This document shows, in pieces, positions 56,299 to 64,000 of a DNA stretch of 64,000 bases. The notes below the pieces were generated by a model that saw nothing but the letters and a program-made list of their open reading frames with translations, was not told the origin of the DNA and searched no databases. The stretch's first letter is position 1, and each line of letters begins with the position of its first letter. A program made the translations under genes and the position numbers. Source of the stretch: Hylemonella gracilis str. Niagara R (lineage in GTDB: Bacteria; Pseudomonadota; Gammaproteobacteria; Burkholderiales; Burkholderiaceae_C); NCBI RefSeq assembly GCF_000600295.1, contig NZ_JEMG01000001.1, positions 2,530,477 to 2,594,476 on the forward strand, in the 5' to 3' direction.

Positions 56299-56386
56299 AC
56301 CCCGCCGCCTGGTGCTGCGTCATCAGGCAAGCCCGGAGCGGTAACCACTGCTCCGCCGTTTGAAACGGGTGCGCTGTCAACAGAGC

Positions 56387-56421
56387 AAAACGCCGCTGGG
56401 AAACCAGCGGCGTTTTTGTTT
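56387..56421. terminator. Bidirectional terminator after rpsT
   Basis: AAAACGCCGCTGG / CCAGCGGCGTTTT (56387-56399 and 56404-56416) form a 13-bp stem with a 4-base loop; A and T runs on both arms allow it to end rpsT and the convergent DUF3579 gene. Confidence 0.88.
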
Positions 56422-56479
56422 GGCGACTCGGAAACGGCTTTGTTCTAGCCGGTAGGACTGCACGGGCCTTTCGCCCCGA

Positions 56480-56800
56480 TCAGCTCTCGACAGGGCGGCC
56501 CTGGGCATCGAGTTCGATCACCTGCAGATCGTTGTCCTTGGCGAAATTGAGGCAGAAGTCCCAGGCCTTGGGTTCGACCTCGCGCAACTCGCGATTGACG
56601 ATCACGCACTTCACCCCGGTGGCCGTGGTGCTGGGCACACACCAGGGTGAATAGCCCCAACCACCCCCACGGGTGGCGGTGCCGGGACAGAACTGGCTCA
56701 TCACCCCCGCCAAGCGCTCGGCCCAGTCACTGGGACGAAAAGTCTTGCCTGAGCGGGTCAGCCCGAGGATGTGGACTTCTTTGACGGTGGTGGAAACCAT
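56480..56800 (-). CDS. DUF3579 family protein
   Basis: A 106-residue protein of DUF3579 (VHILGLTRSGKTFRPSDWAE, RLAGVMSQFCPGTATRGG, CVIVNRELREVEPKAWDFCL). Found widely in beta-proteobacteria beside argD; role unknown. It runs opposite to rpsT and shares the terminator; its promoter would lie at about 56801-56870, close to the argD start. Cysteines in QFCPGT and WCVPST are conserved. Confidence 0.88.
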   Translation of the reverse strand: MVSTTVKEVHILGLTRSGKTFRPSDWAERLAGVMSQFCPGTATRGGGWGYSPWCVPSTTATGVKCVIVNRELREVEPKAWDFCLNFAKDNDLQVIELDAQGRPVES

Positions 56801-56951
56801 GACGCAACTATTCTATCTTATATAAGACTTAGGGCAATGTGACGTCTCATCATGACACCACCCAGGCCCTAAAATGCCCACACGGTTTTCCAGTCGGCCC
56901 AAGCCGCCGCAAGCGCTTGGGCCGTTTTGTTTCCCCTCAGAATCGCGCCCC

Positions 56952-58166
56952 ATGAACACCCCTGCCGCCCAACCCGCCGCACCCACATCGCCCCATGTGA
57001 TCAACACCTACGGCCGCGTGCCGATCGCGCTGTCGCACGGCCAGGGCTGCCGCGTCTGGGATGTCAATGGCAAGGAGTACCTGGACGCCCTGGCGGGCAT
57101 CGCGGTCAATACCCTGGGCCACAACCACCCGAGCCTCGTGCCGGCCCTGCAGGATCAGATCGCCAAGCTCATCCACACCTCGAACTACTACCATGTCCCG
57201 GGGCAGGAGCAACTCGCTGCGCGGCTGACCGAGCTCTCCGGCATGAACAAAGCCTTTTTCTGCAACAGCGGTCTGGAAGCGAACGAAGCGGTGCTCAAGC
57301 TGGCGCGCAAGTACGGGCACGACAAGGGCATTCATAACCCGCAGATCGTGGTCTACGAACGCGCCTTCCACGGCCGCTCCATCGCCACGCTCAGTGCCAC
57401 CGGCAACACCAAGCTGCAAAAAGGCTTCGAGCCCATGGTGCCGGGTTTCATCCGCGTGCCGCTGAACGACGTCGAGGCACTGAAGCGGGCCACAGAAGGC
57501 AATCCCGACGTGGTGGCCGTCTTCTTCGAGACCATCCAGGGCGAAGGCGGCATCAACGCCATGCGCAACGAATACCTGCGCGCCGTGCGCGCGCTGTGCA
57601 CCGAGCGGGACTGGTTGCTCTGCATCGACGAAGTGCAAAGCGGCATGGGTCGCACCGGCAAGTGGTTCGCCCATCAATGGGCAGGCATCGTGCCGGACGT
57701 GATGGCGCTGGCCAAGGGCTTGGCCTCGGGCGTGCCCATCGGCGCCATCGTGACGGGTCCCAAAGCCTCGGAGGTGCTGCAACCCGGCAACCACGGCAGC
57801 ACCTTCGGCGGCAACCCCCTGGCCATGCGCGCAGGCATCGAGACCCTGCGCATCATGGAAGAAGACGGGCTGCTGGAGAACGCCGCCAAGATGGGCGACT
57901 ACCTGATGGGCCGCCTGCGCGCCGAACTGGGCACACACCCGGACGTGAAGGAGGTGCGCGGCCAGGGGCTGATGATCGGCATGGAACTCACCAAGCCTTG
58001 TGGCGTGCTGATCGCCCGCGCCGCCGAGGCCGGCCTGCTGATCAGCGTCACGGCCGACAGTGTGATCCGCCTGCTGCCGCCGCTCATCATCACACAGGTC
58101 GAAATCGATGAATTGCTGGCGCGCCTGCTGCCCCTGGTGCTCGCCTTTCTCGCGGAACAAGCATGA
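56952..58166 (+). CDS. argD: Acetylornithine / succinyldiaminopimelate aminotransferase
   Basis: A 404-residue class III aminotransferase. Lys255 in MALAKGLASG holds PLP; Asp226 in CIDEVQSGMGRTG is the cofactor-contacting acid; FFCNSGLEANEAVLKLAR and ETIQGEGG are family motifs. It makes N-acetylornithine in arginine synthesis. Start at MNTPAAQP, 26 codons into a longer frame. The stop overlaps the argF start (ATGA), so the two genes are one operon. Confidence 0.93.
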   Translation: MNTPAAQPAAPTSPHVINTYGRVPIALSHGQGCRVWDVNGKEYLDALAGIAVNTLGHNHPSLVPALQDQIAKLIHTSNYYHVPGQEQLAARLTELSGMNKAFFCNSGLEANEAVLKLARKYGHDKGIHNPQIVVYERAFHGRSIATLSATGNTKLQKGFEPMVPGFIRVPLNDVEALKRATEGNPDVVAVFFETIQGEGGINAMRNEYLRAVRALCTERDWLLCIDEVQSGMGRTGKWFAHQWAGIVPDVMALAKGLASGVPIGAIVTGPKASEVLQPGNHGSTFGGNPLAMRAGIETLRIMEEDGLLENAAKMGDYLMGRLRAELGTHPDVKEVRGQGLMIGMELTKPCGVLIARAAEAGLLISVTADSVIRLLPPLIITQVEIDELLARLLPLVLAFLAEQA

Positions 58167-59131
58167 AACCCGCCATGGCCCAACCCCTCAAGCACTACCT
58201 GCAATTCAGTGACTTCACGGCGCAGGAGTACACCTACCTCTTCGAGCGCTCGCGTTTCATCAAGGCCAAGTTCAAGGCCTTCGAGAAATACCACCCCTTC
58301 GCCGACCCCGACCGCACGCTGGCGATGATTTTCGAGAAAGCCTCCACGCGCACCCGCGTGAGCTTCGAGGCCGGCATGTACCAACTCGGCGGCAGCGTGG
58401 TCCACCTGACCACGGGTGACAGCCAGCTGGGCCGCGCCGAGCCCATCGAGGACAGCGCGCGCGTCATCAGCCGCATGGTGGACATCGTGATGATCCGGAC
58501 CTTCGGCCAGGACAAGATCGAGCGCTTCGCCGCCCATTCGCGGGTACCCGTGATCAACGGCCTGACCAACGAATACCACCCCTGCCAGATCCTCGCCGAC
58601 CTCTTCACTTACCTGGAATACCGTGGGGTCGATGCGGGCGGACGGCTGGATCCGGACCGTCTGAAAGGCAAGGTCGTGGCCTGGGTGGGTGACGGCAACA
58701 ACATGGCCAACACCTGGCTGCAAGCCGCCGACCTGCTGGGCTTCACCGTGCATGTCAGCACGCCCAGCGGCTACGAAATCGACCCAGTCATCGCCCACGT
58801 GCGGAGTGACTGCTACAAGGTCTTCAAGGACCCGCTGCAAGCCTGCGTGGGCGCCGACTTGGTCACCACCGACGTCTGGACCAGCATGGGCTACGAAGCC
58901 GAGAACGAGGCGCGCCGCAAGGCCTTCGCGGACTGGTGCGTGGACAGCCGCATGATGCAGGCAGCCAAGCCCGACGCCCTCTTCATGCACTGTCTGCCCG
59001 CCCACCGTGGCGAGGAAGTCACGGCCGAGGTCATCGATGGGCCGCAATCCGTGGTCTGGGACGAGGCCGAAAACCGGATGCACGTACAGAAGGCGCTCAT
59101 GGAATACCTGCTGCTCGGTCGCCTCGCCTGA
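58163..59131 (+). CDS. argF: Ornithine carbamoyltransferase
   Basis: A 322-residue enzyme that makes citrulline from ornithine and carbamoyl phosphate. STRTR (residues 61-65) binds carbamoyl phosphate, HPCQ (139-142) follows, and HCLPAHRGEE (276-285) carries the catalytic Cys and ornithine-binding residues; DGNNMANTW is the ornithine loop. Translation is coupled to argD. Length is normal. Confidence 0.97.
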   Translation: MKPAMAQPLKHYLQFSDFTAQEYTYLFERSRFIKAKFKAFEKYHPFADPDRTLAMIFEKASTRTRVSFEAGMYQLGGSVVHLTTGDSQLGRAEPIEDSARVISRMVDIVMIRTFGQDKIERFAAHSRVPVINGLTNEYHPCQILADLFTYLEYRGVDAGGRLDPDRLKGKVVAWVGDGNNMANTWLQAADLLGFTVHVSTPSGYEIDPVIAHVRSDCYKVFKDPLQACVGADLVTTDVWTSMGYEAENEARRKAFADWCVDSRMMQAAKPDALFMHCLPAHRGEEVTAEVIDGPQSVVWDEAENRMHVQKALMEYLLLGRLA

Positions 59132-59157
59132 GCAACAACGACGAACGCCACGACACC

Positions 59158-59475
59158 ATGACCGCCTGCACAAGCTGCGGTGCCTGCTGTGCCTGTTTCC
59201 GCGTGGATTTCGCGGTCTATGAGCTGGAAAGCGAAGGCGGCTCAGTGCCCGATGGGCTGACCGTCGAAGTCAACGGCAACACAGCGCGCATGCGCGGCAC
59301 CGATCACGTGCCCATCCGCTGCGCCGCCTTGACCGGCAGACTGGGTGTACAGGTCGCCTGCGGCATCTACGAATGGCGTCCCTCGCCTTGCCGCGAGTTC
59401 GAGGAAGGCAGCGAAGCCTGCCATCGTGCGCGGGCCCGGAACGGCTTGCCACCTTTGGAGGCGGACCTGGGCTGA
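59158..59475 (+). CDS. YkgJ-family cysteine cluster protein
   Basis: A 105-residue protein with the CxxCxxCC cluster near its start (MTACTSCGACCACFRVDFAV) and later Cys residues at RCAAL, VACGIYEWRPSPCREFEEGS, which bind metal or an Fe-S cluster in the YkgJ/UPF0153 family. Function unknown; possibly a metalloprotein involved in modification. It starts 27 bases after argF and may be in the same operon. The start is placed at the first cluster residue. Confidence 0.85.
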   Translation: MTACTSCGACCACFRVDFAVYELESEGGSVPDGLTVEVNGNTARMRGTDHVPIRCAALTGRLGVQVACGIYEWRPSPCREFEEGSEACHRARARNGLPPLEADLG

Positions 59476-59483
59476 AAAACGGG

Positions 59484-59560
59484 TGGCCTGCCCGGAGGGA
59501 ATCGAACCCCCGACCCACAGCTTAGAAGGCTGTTGCTCTATCCAACTGAGCTACGGGCAG
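59484..59560 (-). tRNA. tRNA-Arg (TCT anticodon)
   Basis: A 77-nt tRNA on the minus strand with CCA: acceptor CTGCCCG/CGGGCAG, D arm GCTC/GAGC, anticodon loop CTTCTAA in an ACAGC/GCTGT stem, T arm GGGGG TTCGATT CCCTC. It decodes AGA. Confidence 0.95.
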
Positions 59561-59617
59561 TAAAGAAGGCGCGATCATACCGGGCGATGCGCCGCACGGT
59601 ATGCAGCCTGCAGTGGC

Positions 59618-60475
59618 TCAGAGATAACTCTGAACTTCCTGCTGAGATGTCCAGTCGATGGCCTTGGCATCGAGCACCTGCTGGCTGTCGAGATGCAAAG
59701 CCGAAGCCACGCCTTGCGGAAAACTCGACAGCAGTTCGCTGAAGCTCAGGTTGGCCTCTTGCGCACGCGCGCGCCAGGCGGCCAAGTGCACCATGGCCGT
59801 GACGCAGGCGGACTGGGACGCAGCAAAATCCGCGGTCTTTGCCGGACCGTCCACGCCATTCAAAGGTTCAACATGACGCTCCAACACCTCGATGAGGACG
59901 CTGGGCAGTTTCCAGGAACGCGCGAACGCCCCGCCGACTTCCGCGTAGGAATAACCGAGGAGCCTCTTCTCCTCAGCCGCACGTCGCAGGTCAAAGACGG
60001 GCAGCACGGCATCCAGCTCGGCCATTTGCCGAGGCAAGGCGCGGTGCATGATCAATTCACCCGCCGCATGCACCAGCCCAGCCGTGAACGCCGTGGACGC
60101 GTAGGGGCTGACCATGGCTAGCTTGCGCGCAAGCTTGGCTGTGTTGAGGCTGTAGCGCCAGAACTGGGTCATGTTGACGCCGCCGACCTGGCGCAGGGCG
60201 CTGGCCACGGCGGCCGCGTGCACCATTTCTCGCAATTCGCCCAGACCCAGCAGCGGCAAGGCTTCACCTACACTGCTCACGCCGCGGCTCAGGTTGAAGC
60301 GCGAGGAATTGGCGATGGCTAGCAGGCGCGCCGTCATCACCGGGTCTTCCTTCAGGTGGGCGCTGATCCTGCGCAGATCAGGGTCGGGGCGACCCAACTC
60401 GTTCATCACCAGCGCGATCACGCGCGGGATGCTCGGAAACGCCCCGGGGTCATGAACAAGTTGCTTCAGATCCAT
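59618..60475 (-). CDS. HDOD domain protein
   Basis: A 285-residue HDOD protein: MDLKQLVHDPGAFPSIPRVI, EDPVMTARLLAIANSSRFNL, VGEALPLLGLGELREMVHAA, AGLVHAAGELIMHRALPRQM. HDOD proteins are signal-transduction adaptors without the metal site of HD phosphodiesterases; they often affect chemotaxis, cyclic nucleotides or cell cycle. No neighbour explains its job. The ATG matches the start of family similarity; upstream codons reach toward the tRNA-Pro region and were rejected. Confidence 0.88.
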   Translation of the reverse strand: MDLKQLVHDPGAFPSIPRVIALVMNELGRPDPDLRRISAHLKEDPVMTARLLAIANSSRFNLSRGVSSVGEALPLLGLGELREMVHAAAVASALRQVGGVNMTQFWRYSLNTAKLARKLAMVSPYASTAFTAGLVHAAGELIMHRALPRQMAELDAVLPVFDLRRAAEEKRLLGYSYAEVGGAFARSWKLPSVLIEVLERHVEPLNGVDGPAKTADFAASQSACVTAMVHLAAWRARAQEANLSFSELLSSFPQGVASALHLDSQQVLDAKAIDWTSQQEVQSYL

Positions 60476-60650
60476 GAACGAATGGGATGGGGAAATCTCG
60501 ACGAGGATGGAACCGGACCATGGCGAACATGCCATCGTAGCGCCATGCCCGTGACCCGAGAACAGCATTACACGCTGAAACACTCGGTGCTCAGGCAGGG
60601 GGCGCGCAACTGGCGTCGAAAGGCGAGGTGCACCAGACAACCAAGCGACC

Positions 60651-60688
60651 AAAGAAAACGCCACTGATGCCTGGGCATCAGTGGCGTT
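60651..60688 (-). terminator. Terminator of tRNA-Pro
   Basis: AACGCCACTGATGCC / GGCATCAGTGGCGTT (60657-60671 and 60674-60688) form a 15-bp stem, followed by TTCTTT on the minus strand. Ends the tRNA-Pro transcript. Confidence 0.88.
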
Positions 60689-60700
60689 CAGGATGAACTG

Positions 60701-60777
60701 TGGTCGGTGTGAAAGGATTCGAACCTTCGACCCCTTGCACCCCATGCAAGTGCGCTACCAGGCTGCGCCACACACCG
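60701..60777 (-). tRNA. tRNA-Pro (GGG anticodon)
   Basis: A 77-nt tRNA with CCA: acceptor CGGTGTG/CACACCG, D stem GCGC/GCGC, anticodon loop ATGGGGT in a CTTGC/GCAAG stem, T arm with TTCGAAT. Decodes CCC. Confidence 0.95.
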
Positions 60778-60862
60778 AAGAGGCCGCATTATAGCCTGAG
60801 ATCAGCCCCCTTCGGGCCCACGCTGGCAATCCGTTCCTACACAGGATGGACGAGCGCCATTC

Positions 60863-61969
60863 TCACGCAGCCTCGGCCTCCTTGGCGTGCGCGGCGCGCG
60901 CCTTGCGATTGCGTTCCAGCCACCCGTTGACCAGACGAACCGTCTCACACACGGACTCGGATTGCAGATTCTGCTGCTCCGCCACAAGCTTGACCAAGAG
61001 GTCGATGCGCTCAATGTCGGTCGCGCCCGCCGCCAAGGCGCGCGCGGCCGAGGATGGTTTGAGCAGCCCCGTGCCTGCAGCGGCGTACTTGTCGAAGGGC
61101 ACGAGATCTTCGGGCTGCGCGCCCAGTCGGCGGCAGAGCTGGCACACCCATTCGTAGACCTCGCGCGACTGCGCGATGTCACCGTGCACGGCCTCCCTGA
61201 TTGAACGCATGCCTTGTGCACCGATGCAGCGGTAGTTGCCGGTGAGCAGCATGGCCCATTTGGCGAGCGGGACAAAGATCGAGTCGTGCACCTTGAGCTT
61301 GACCGGCAAATCGAGGGATTCGCCACCCACCGCGAGACGCGCGTCAGCGATGTCCTGCTCCATCTGTGTCAGCATCGCGGTGTGAGCGGGGTCCTCGAAG
61401 CGCGCGACCTTGAAGTTGGTCGGCAGGCCGACCTGAAGCACGTTGGGACGCTCTTCCGGCGGACGGAAGGCCTGCGGGTCGGGGCTGCACAGGGTCATCA
61501 ATCCGGGCTCGAACTGCTCCCACACCGCCGGGTCGTGATAGCAGGCACGCAAGGCCTTGGCGTCGAGGCCGGGAATGCGCGCCAGGTAGGGCAAGGGCGG
61601 CATGTTCATGATCGACATGCAAGGAAGCTTGGCACGGGCGATGGCCTGCATCAGCTCGCGTACGCCAGGCGCGCTGTACTGCGGCTCCTGCATGGCCAGG
61701 CAGACGAGGTCGTAGTTCACCACCGACACGGCCTGAGGCGGCATGGCGTCTAACCGCCCGGCAGCGGCAGGCAGTTGGCGGGAGTCGACCTCCACCAGGC
61801 CGTCCCGCCCCTTGACCGGCATGCGCACGCGGGTGCCCTCATGGTTGATCAAGTCCGCTGTCTCCTGGCGGCAGACCAGAGTGACGCTATGCCCTGCCAT
61901 CAAGAGCTTGCTGCCGAGCAAGGAGCCGTAGGAGGCCCCCAGTATCAGCACCTTGTATTGCTTTTTCAT
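60863..61969 (-). CDS. Ketopantoate reductase-like (ApbA/PanE family) protein
   Basis: A 368-residue protein with an N-terminal Rossmann fold (KVLILGASYGSLLGSKLLMA, a variant of GxGxxG), VNYDLVCLAMQEPQYSAPGV and a helical C-terminal half (LLTGNYRCIGAQGMRSIREA, VYEWVCQLCRRLGAQPEDLV). It resembles the 2-dehydropantoate 2-reductase family but is longer than panE and lacks some of its motifs, so the substrate is uncertain. No operon partner; tRNA-Pro lies downstream. Confidence 0.8.
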   Translation of the reverse strand: MKKQYKVLILGASYGSLLGSKLLMAGHSVTLVCRQETADLINHEGTRVRMPVKGRDGLVEVDSRQLPAAAGRLDAMPPQAVSVVNYDLVCLAMQEPQYSAPGVRELMQAIARAKLPCMSIMNMPPLPYLARIPGLDAKALRACYHDPAVWEQFEPGLMTLCSPDPQAFRPPEERPNVLQVGLPTNFKVARFEDPAHTAMLTQMEQDIADARLAVGGESLDLPVKLKVHDSIFVPLAKWAMLLTGNYRCIGAQGMRSIREAVHGDIAQSREVYEWVCQLCRRLGAQPEDLVPFDKYAAAGTGLLKPSSAARALAAGATDIERIDLLVKLVAEQQNLQSESVCETVRLVNGWLERNRKARAAHAKEAEAA

Positions 61970-62695
61970 ACCGAACACTGCCTTTCTGTTTACTTGGGAA
62001 CCGGTCGCGACGCTGACAGCATTTTTCGATTTTTTGTGCACTGCAGCGTAAGCATTGGCCTCATCGTAAAACCAAGCTCTTTAAATCCATAAACAGCATG
62101 CCAATCGCCAAAAAGTACTTTCCTATTTAAAATCAATAAGATATGGATAATATTCCTTAATATGAAAAGGAATATCTCATATTCAAATGGCTTGCTTCAG
62201 CGCAGCTTTCAAACTTTTCACATAAAGAAAAGGGCAATGGGTCCCATGAAATGCCTCAGCGCATGAGGCTGACACGCGACCGTCCGTGCAAGGCTCATTA
62301 CGCCGAAGGTCCTGCGTGGGCTGCGCCGCGCCAACCACTGCAATCGTGCACTCATGAGGCGTTGAGAACACGCCTGCGGGAGCAGGGATTCACGGCGACC
62401 CCCGTCTTGGTATGCCAGCACCCAAGCATGGACAGTCACTGCGCCTGTCGTCTGACGCGACAGACCAAGGGATAAATGACGAGGTGGCGCATGTGGGATT
62501 GCTTGATACCAGCCCAAGCTCCGATGCATGTTGGTTTGCCTGCGAAAACAGCCATGGAAAAACAACATCTGCGAGGGAAAAAACACGGCTTTCGCTTGGA
62601 GACGGGTTTTTTCTCCGATAGCATCCACGTTGCCAACGCCAAAGACACATTTGAGCTCTGGCACTCACCCAACTTCTAGAAGAGGAATCTCAATC
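61970..62695. other. AT-rich intergenic region before SWIB/H1-like gene
   Basis: No gene is supported in about 725 bases. The left part (61980-62230) is clearly AT-richer than its surroundings and holds an inverted repeat, ATATTCCTT / AAGGAATAT (62150-62158 and 62167-62175). The right part has no clear promoter; a long leader for the SWIB/H1-like gene is possible. Confidence 0.5.
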
Positions 62696-63154
62696 ATGGC
62701 AACTGCAAAGAAAGCGCCGGCTAAAAAAGCCGCTGCGAAGAAGGCTCCCGCAAAGAAGGCCGCACCGGCCAAGAAAGCCCCCGCGAAGAAAGCGCCGGCC
62801 AAAAAAGCTGCACCGGCGAAGAAAGCCGCCCCAGCCAAGAAGGCCCCCGCGAAGAAGGCGGCTCCGGCCAAAAAGGCGGCGGCGAAGAAGGCCCCCGCCA
62901 AGAAGCGCACGCCGAACGCGGCCTTCATGAAGGCCCTGACACCCAGCCCCGCGCTGGCCGCCGTGGTGGGCAGCACGCCGCTGGCGCGCACCGAAGTCGT
63001 GAGCAAGCTGTGGGCCTACATCAAGAAGAACGGCCTGCAAGACAAGGTGAACAAGCGCAACATCAACGCTGACGACAAGCTCAAGGTCGTGTTCGGCAAA
63101 GCCCAGATCACGATGTTCGAGCTGGCTTCGCTGATCGGCAAGCACCTGAGCTGA
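62696..63154 (+). CDS. Histone H1-like / SWIB-MDM2 domain protein
   Basis: A 152-residue protein. Residues 1-72 are repeats of AKKAPAKKA type, a lysine/alanine-rich DNA-binding arm like the C-terminal tail of histone H1. Residues 73-152 form a SWIB/MDM2 domain (RTPNAAFMKALTPSPALAAV, VVSKLWAYIKKNGLQDKVNK, NINADDKLKVVFGKAQITMF). Such fusions occur in beta-proteobacteria and probably organise DNA; function is not known in detail. GAGG lies 11 bases before the ATG. A terminator follows. Confidence 0.9.
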   Translation: MATAKKAPAKKAAAKKAPAKKAAPAKKAPAKKAPAKKAAPAKKAAPAKKAPAKKAAPAKKAAAKKAPAKKRTPNAAFMKALTPSPALAAVVGSTPLARTEVVSKLWAYIKKNGLQDKVNKRNINADDKLKVVFGKAQITMFELASLIGKHLS

Positions 63155-63199
63155 GTTCTTTGGGTACCCTGGCCCGTTTCCGGCAAGGAAACGGGCATG

Positions 63200-63228
63200 A
63201 AAAAGCCGCTGCGATGCAGCGGCTTTTT
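63200..63228. terminator. Bidirectional terminator after SWIB/H1-like gene
   Basis: AAAAAGCCGCTGC / GCAGCGGCTTTTT (63200-63212 and 63216-63228) form a 13-bp stem with a 3-base loop, working for this gene and the convergent deacetylase-family gene. Confidence 0.88.
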
Positions 63229-63264
63229 CATGCCCCCAAGCCGGAGCGAGACCAGCGCACAGCG

Positions 63265-64000
63265 TCAATGCGCCATCAAGGCACGGACATGGGCCGCCGT
63301 TCCGCTGGCCAAGCCTTCCAGGCTGTAGCCACCTTCCAGCACTGAGAGCACGCGTCCGCGCGCCGTCTCGTCCGCCACGCGCATCAGCTCGCGCGTGATC
63401 CAGAGGTAGTCCTCATCCGTGAACTGCAATCCGCCCAGCGGGTCCAGTTCATGCGCGTCAAAGCCGGCGGAAATGATCAGCAGCTCGGGCGCGAATTCGC
63501 GCAGGGCCGGCAGCAATTGGTCCCTCATGGCCGCGCGGAACGCTGCGGAACCCGTGCCACGCGGGAAAGGAACGTTGACAATGTTCCCGGCCACGCCAGT
63601 CTCATGCCGCAATCCCGTGCCGGGGTAAAACTGAGATTGATGGCAGGAACCATAAAACAGCTCTGGGTCGTCATAGAAACTGTTTTGAGTTCCATTGCCG
63701 TGGTGTACGTCGAAATCCACCACCGCCACGCGCTGGATGCCATGCACGGCGCGGGCATGCAAGGCGGCGATGGCCGCCTGATTGAAGACGCAAAAGCCCA
63801 TGGCATGGCCAGCCTCGGCATGGTGACCACAGGGACGGGTGGCGCAAAAAACACTGTTCGCCTGGCCACTGACCAAGTCATCGACGCCCGCGCAAGCAGC
63901 ACCTACGCAGCGCATCACAGCTTCCAGAGTACCCGGCGACATGATGGTGTCGCCGCCATCCAGCATCTGGTAGCCCTGCGCCGGCGCAAGGTCTTGCACT
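63265..64000 (-). CDS. Histone deacetylase family protein (N-terminus beyond the window)
   Basis: The C-terminal 245 codons of a zinc-dependent deacetylase of the class II type, the rest lying beyond the right edge. Visible are the catalytic His pair in RPCGHHAEAGHAMGF, the zinc ligands in VVDFDVHHGNGTQNSFY and GFDAHELDPLGG, and LEGGYSLEGL near the end. Bacterial members deacetylate acetylpolyamines or acetoin-like compounds; substrate unknown. The first GTG seen (about 63999) is internal. Confidence 0.93.
   Translation of the reverse strand, partial: VQDLAPAQGYQMLDGGDTIMSPGTLEAVMRCVGAACAGVDDLVSGQANSVFCATRPCGHHAEAGHAMGFCVFNQAAIAALHARAVHGIQRVAVVDFDVHHGNGTQNSFYDDPELFYGSCHQSQFYPGTGLRHETGVAGNIVNVPFPRGTGSAAFRAAMRDQLLPALREFAPELLIISAGFDAHELDPLGGLQFTDEDYLWITRELMRVADETARGRVLSVLEGGYSLEGLASGTAAHVRALMAH

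Noticed and set aside
56937-58160. Minus-strand 407-codon frame opposite argD.
   Set aside because: argD is unambiguous on the plus strand.

Overview
The window is GC-rich DNA from a beta-proteobacterium, most probably a Comamonadaceae member (Burkholderiales). The evidence is the rpsT / DUF3579 / argD / argF order, a second infA-like gene beside a glycine-rich RRM protein, and a lysine/alanine-rich histone H1-like protein fused to a SWIB domain. It divides into a prophage that runs off the left edge (1 to about 32.6 kb) and ordinary chromosome (about 32.7 to 64 kb).

Prophage, late arm (1-19.2 kb, minus strand). This is a lambda/Mu mosaic with a contractile tail. Reading leftward in transcription order: an antiterminator of the Q type, a terminator just after it, a minor tail protein Z-like gene, a lambda-type terminase pair with iterated repeats in front of the small subunit, gpW, a lambda-type portal, a protease-major capsid fusion, a DUF2190 capsid protein, a head-tail joining protein and a tail terminator. 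Then comes a Mu-order tail module: sheath, tube, frameshifted chaperone, tape measure, gp43 to gp48 and a tail fibre cut by the window edge. No lysis gene is visible, so that cassette probably lies to the left.

Prophage, early and control region (19.2-32.5 kb). A VirE-type primase/helicase, small regulators and a CII-like protein lie on the minus strand below a Cro-like gene. A short repressor gene diverges from it on the plus strand. Operator-like palindromes sit between cro and the repressor, and a near-identical one lies 2.4 kb away in front of a tightly overlapped plus-strand operon (small proteins, dNMP kinase, ParB-like protein, AlpA-like excisionase). Between the two operators is an accessory cassette on the minus strand: a BrnT/BrnA toxin-antitoxin pair and a solitary PD-(D/E)XK nuclease of the HsdR-N type. 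A tyrosine integrase ends the prophage next to tRNA-Gly(CCC).

Chromosome (32.7-64 kb). An alpha/beta hydrolase; scoAB CoA transferase with a divergent PAS-LuxR regulator; a Cache-type chemoreceptor; ETF-ubiquinone oxidoreductase; a LysR regulator divergent from a quinone-reductase-like enzyme; 4-hydroxyphenylpyruvate dioxygenase; an infA/RRM cluster; and gcvH. Next is an Anbu-proteasome neighbourhood (Anbu, alpha-E protein, circularly permuted ATP-grasp, transglutaminase) interrupted by an acyl-CoA ligase. It is followed by rpsT, DUF3579, argD-argF, a cysteine-cluster protein, tRNA-Arg, an HDOD protein, tRNA-Pro, a ketopantoate-reductase-like protein, the SWIB/H1-like protein and a histone-deacetylase family protein cut by the right edge.

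The least explained parts are the nuclease/BrnTA cassette with its promoter-overlapping inverted repeat, the distant repressor operator, a 14-bp palindromic motif found four times in the prophage in different reading frames, the repeats before the terminase, and the small duplicated gene start next to a REP-like palindrome at 50.3-50.5 kb.
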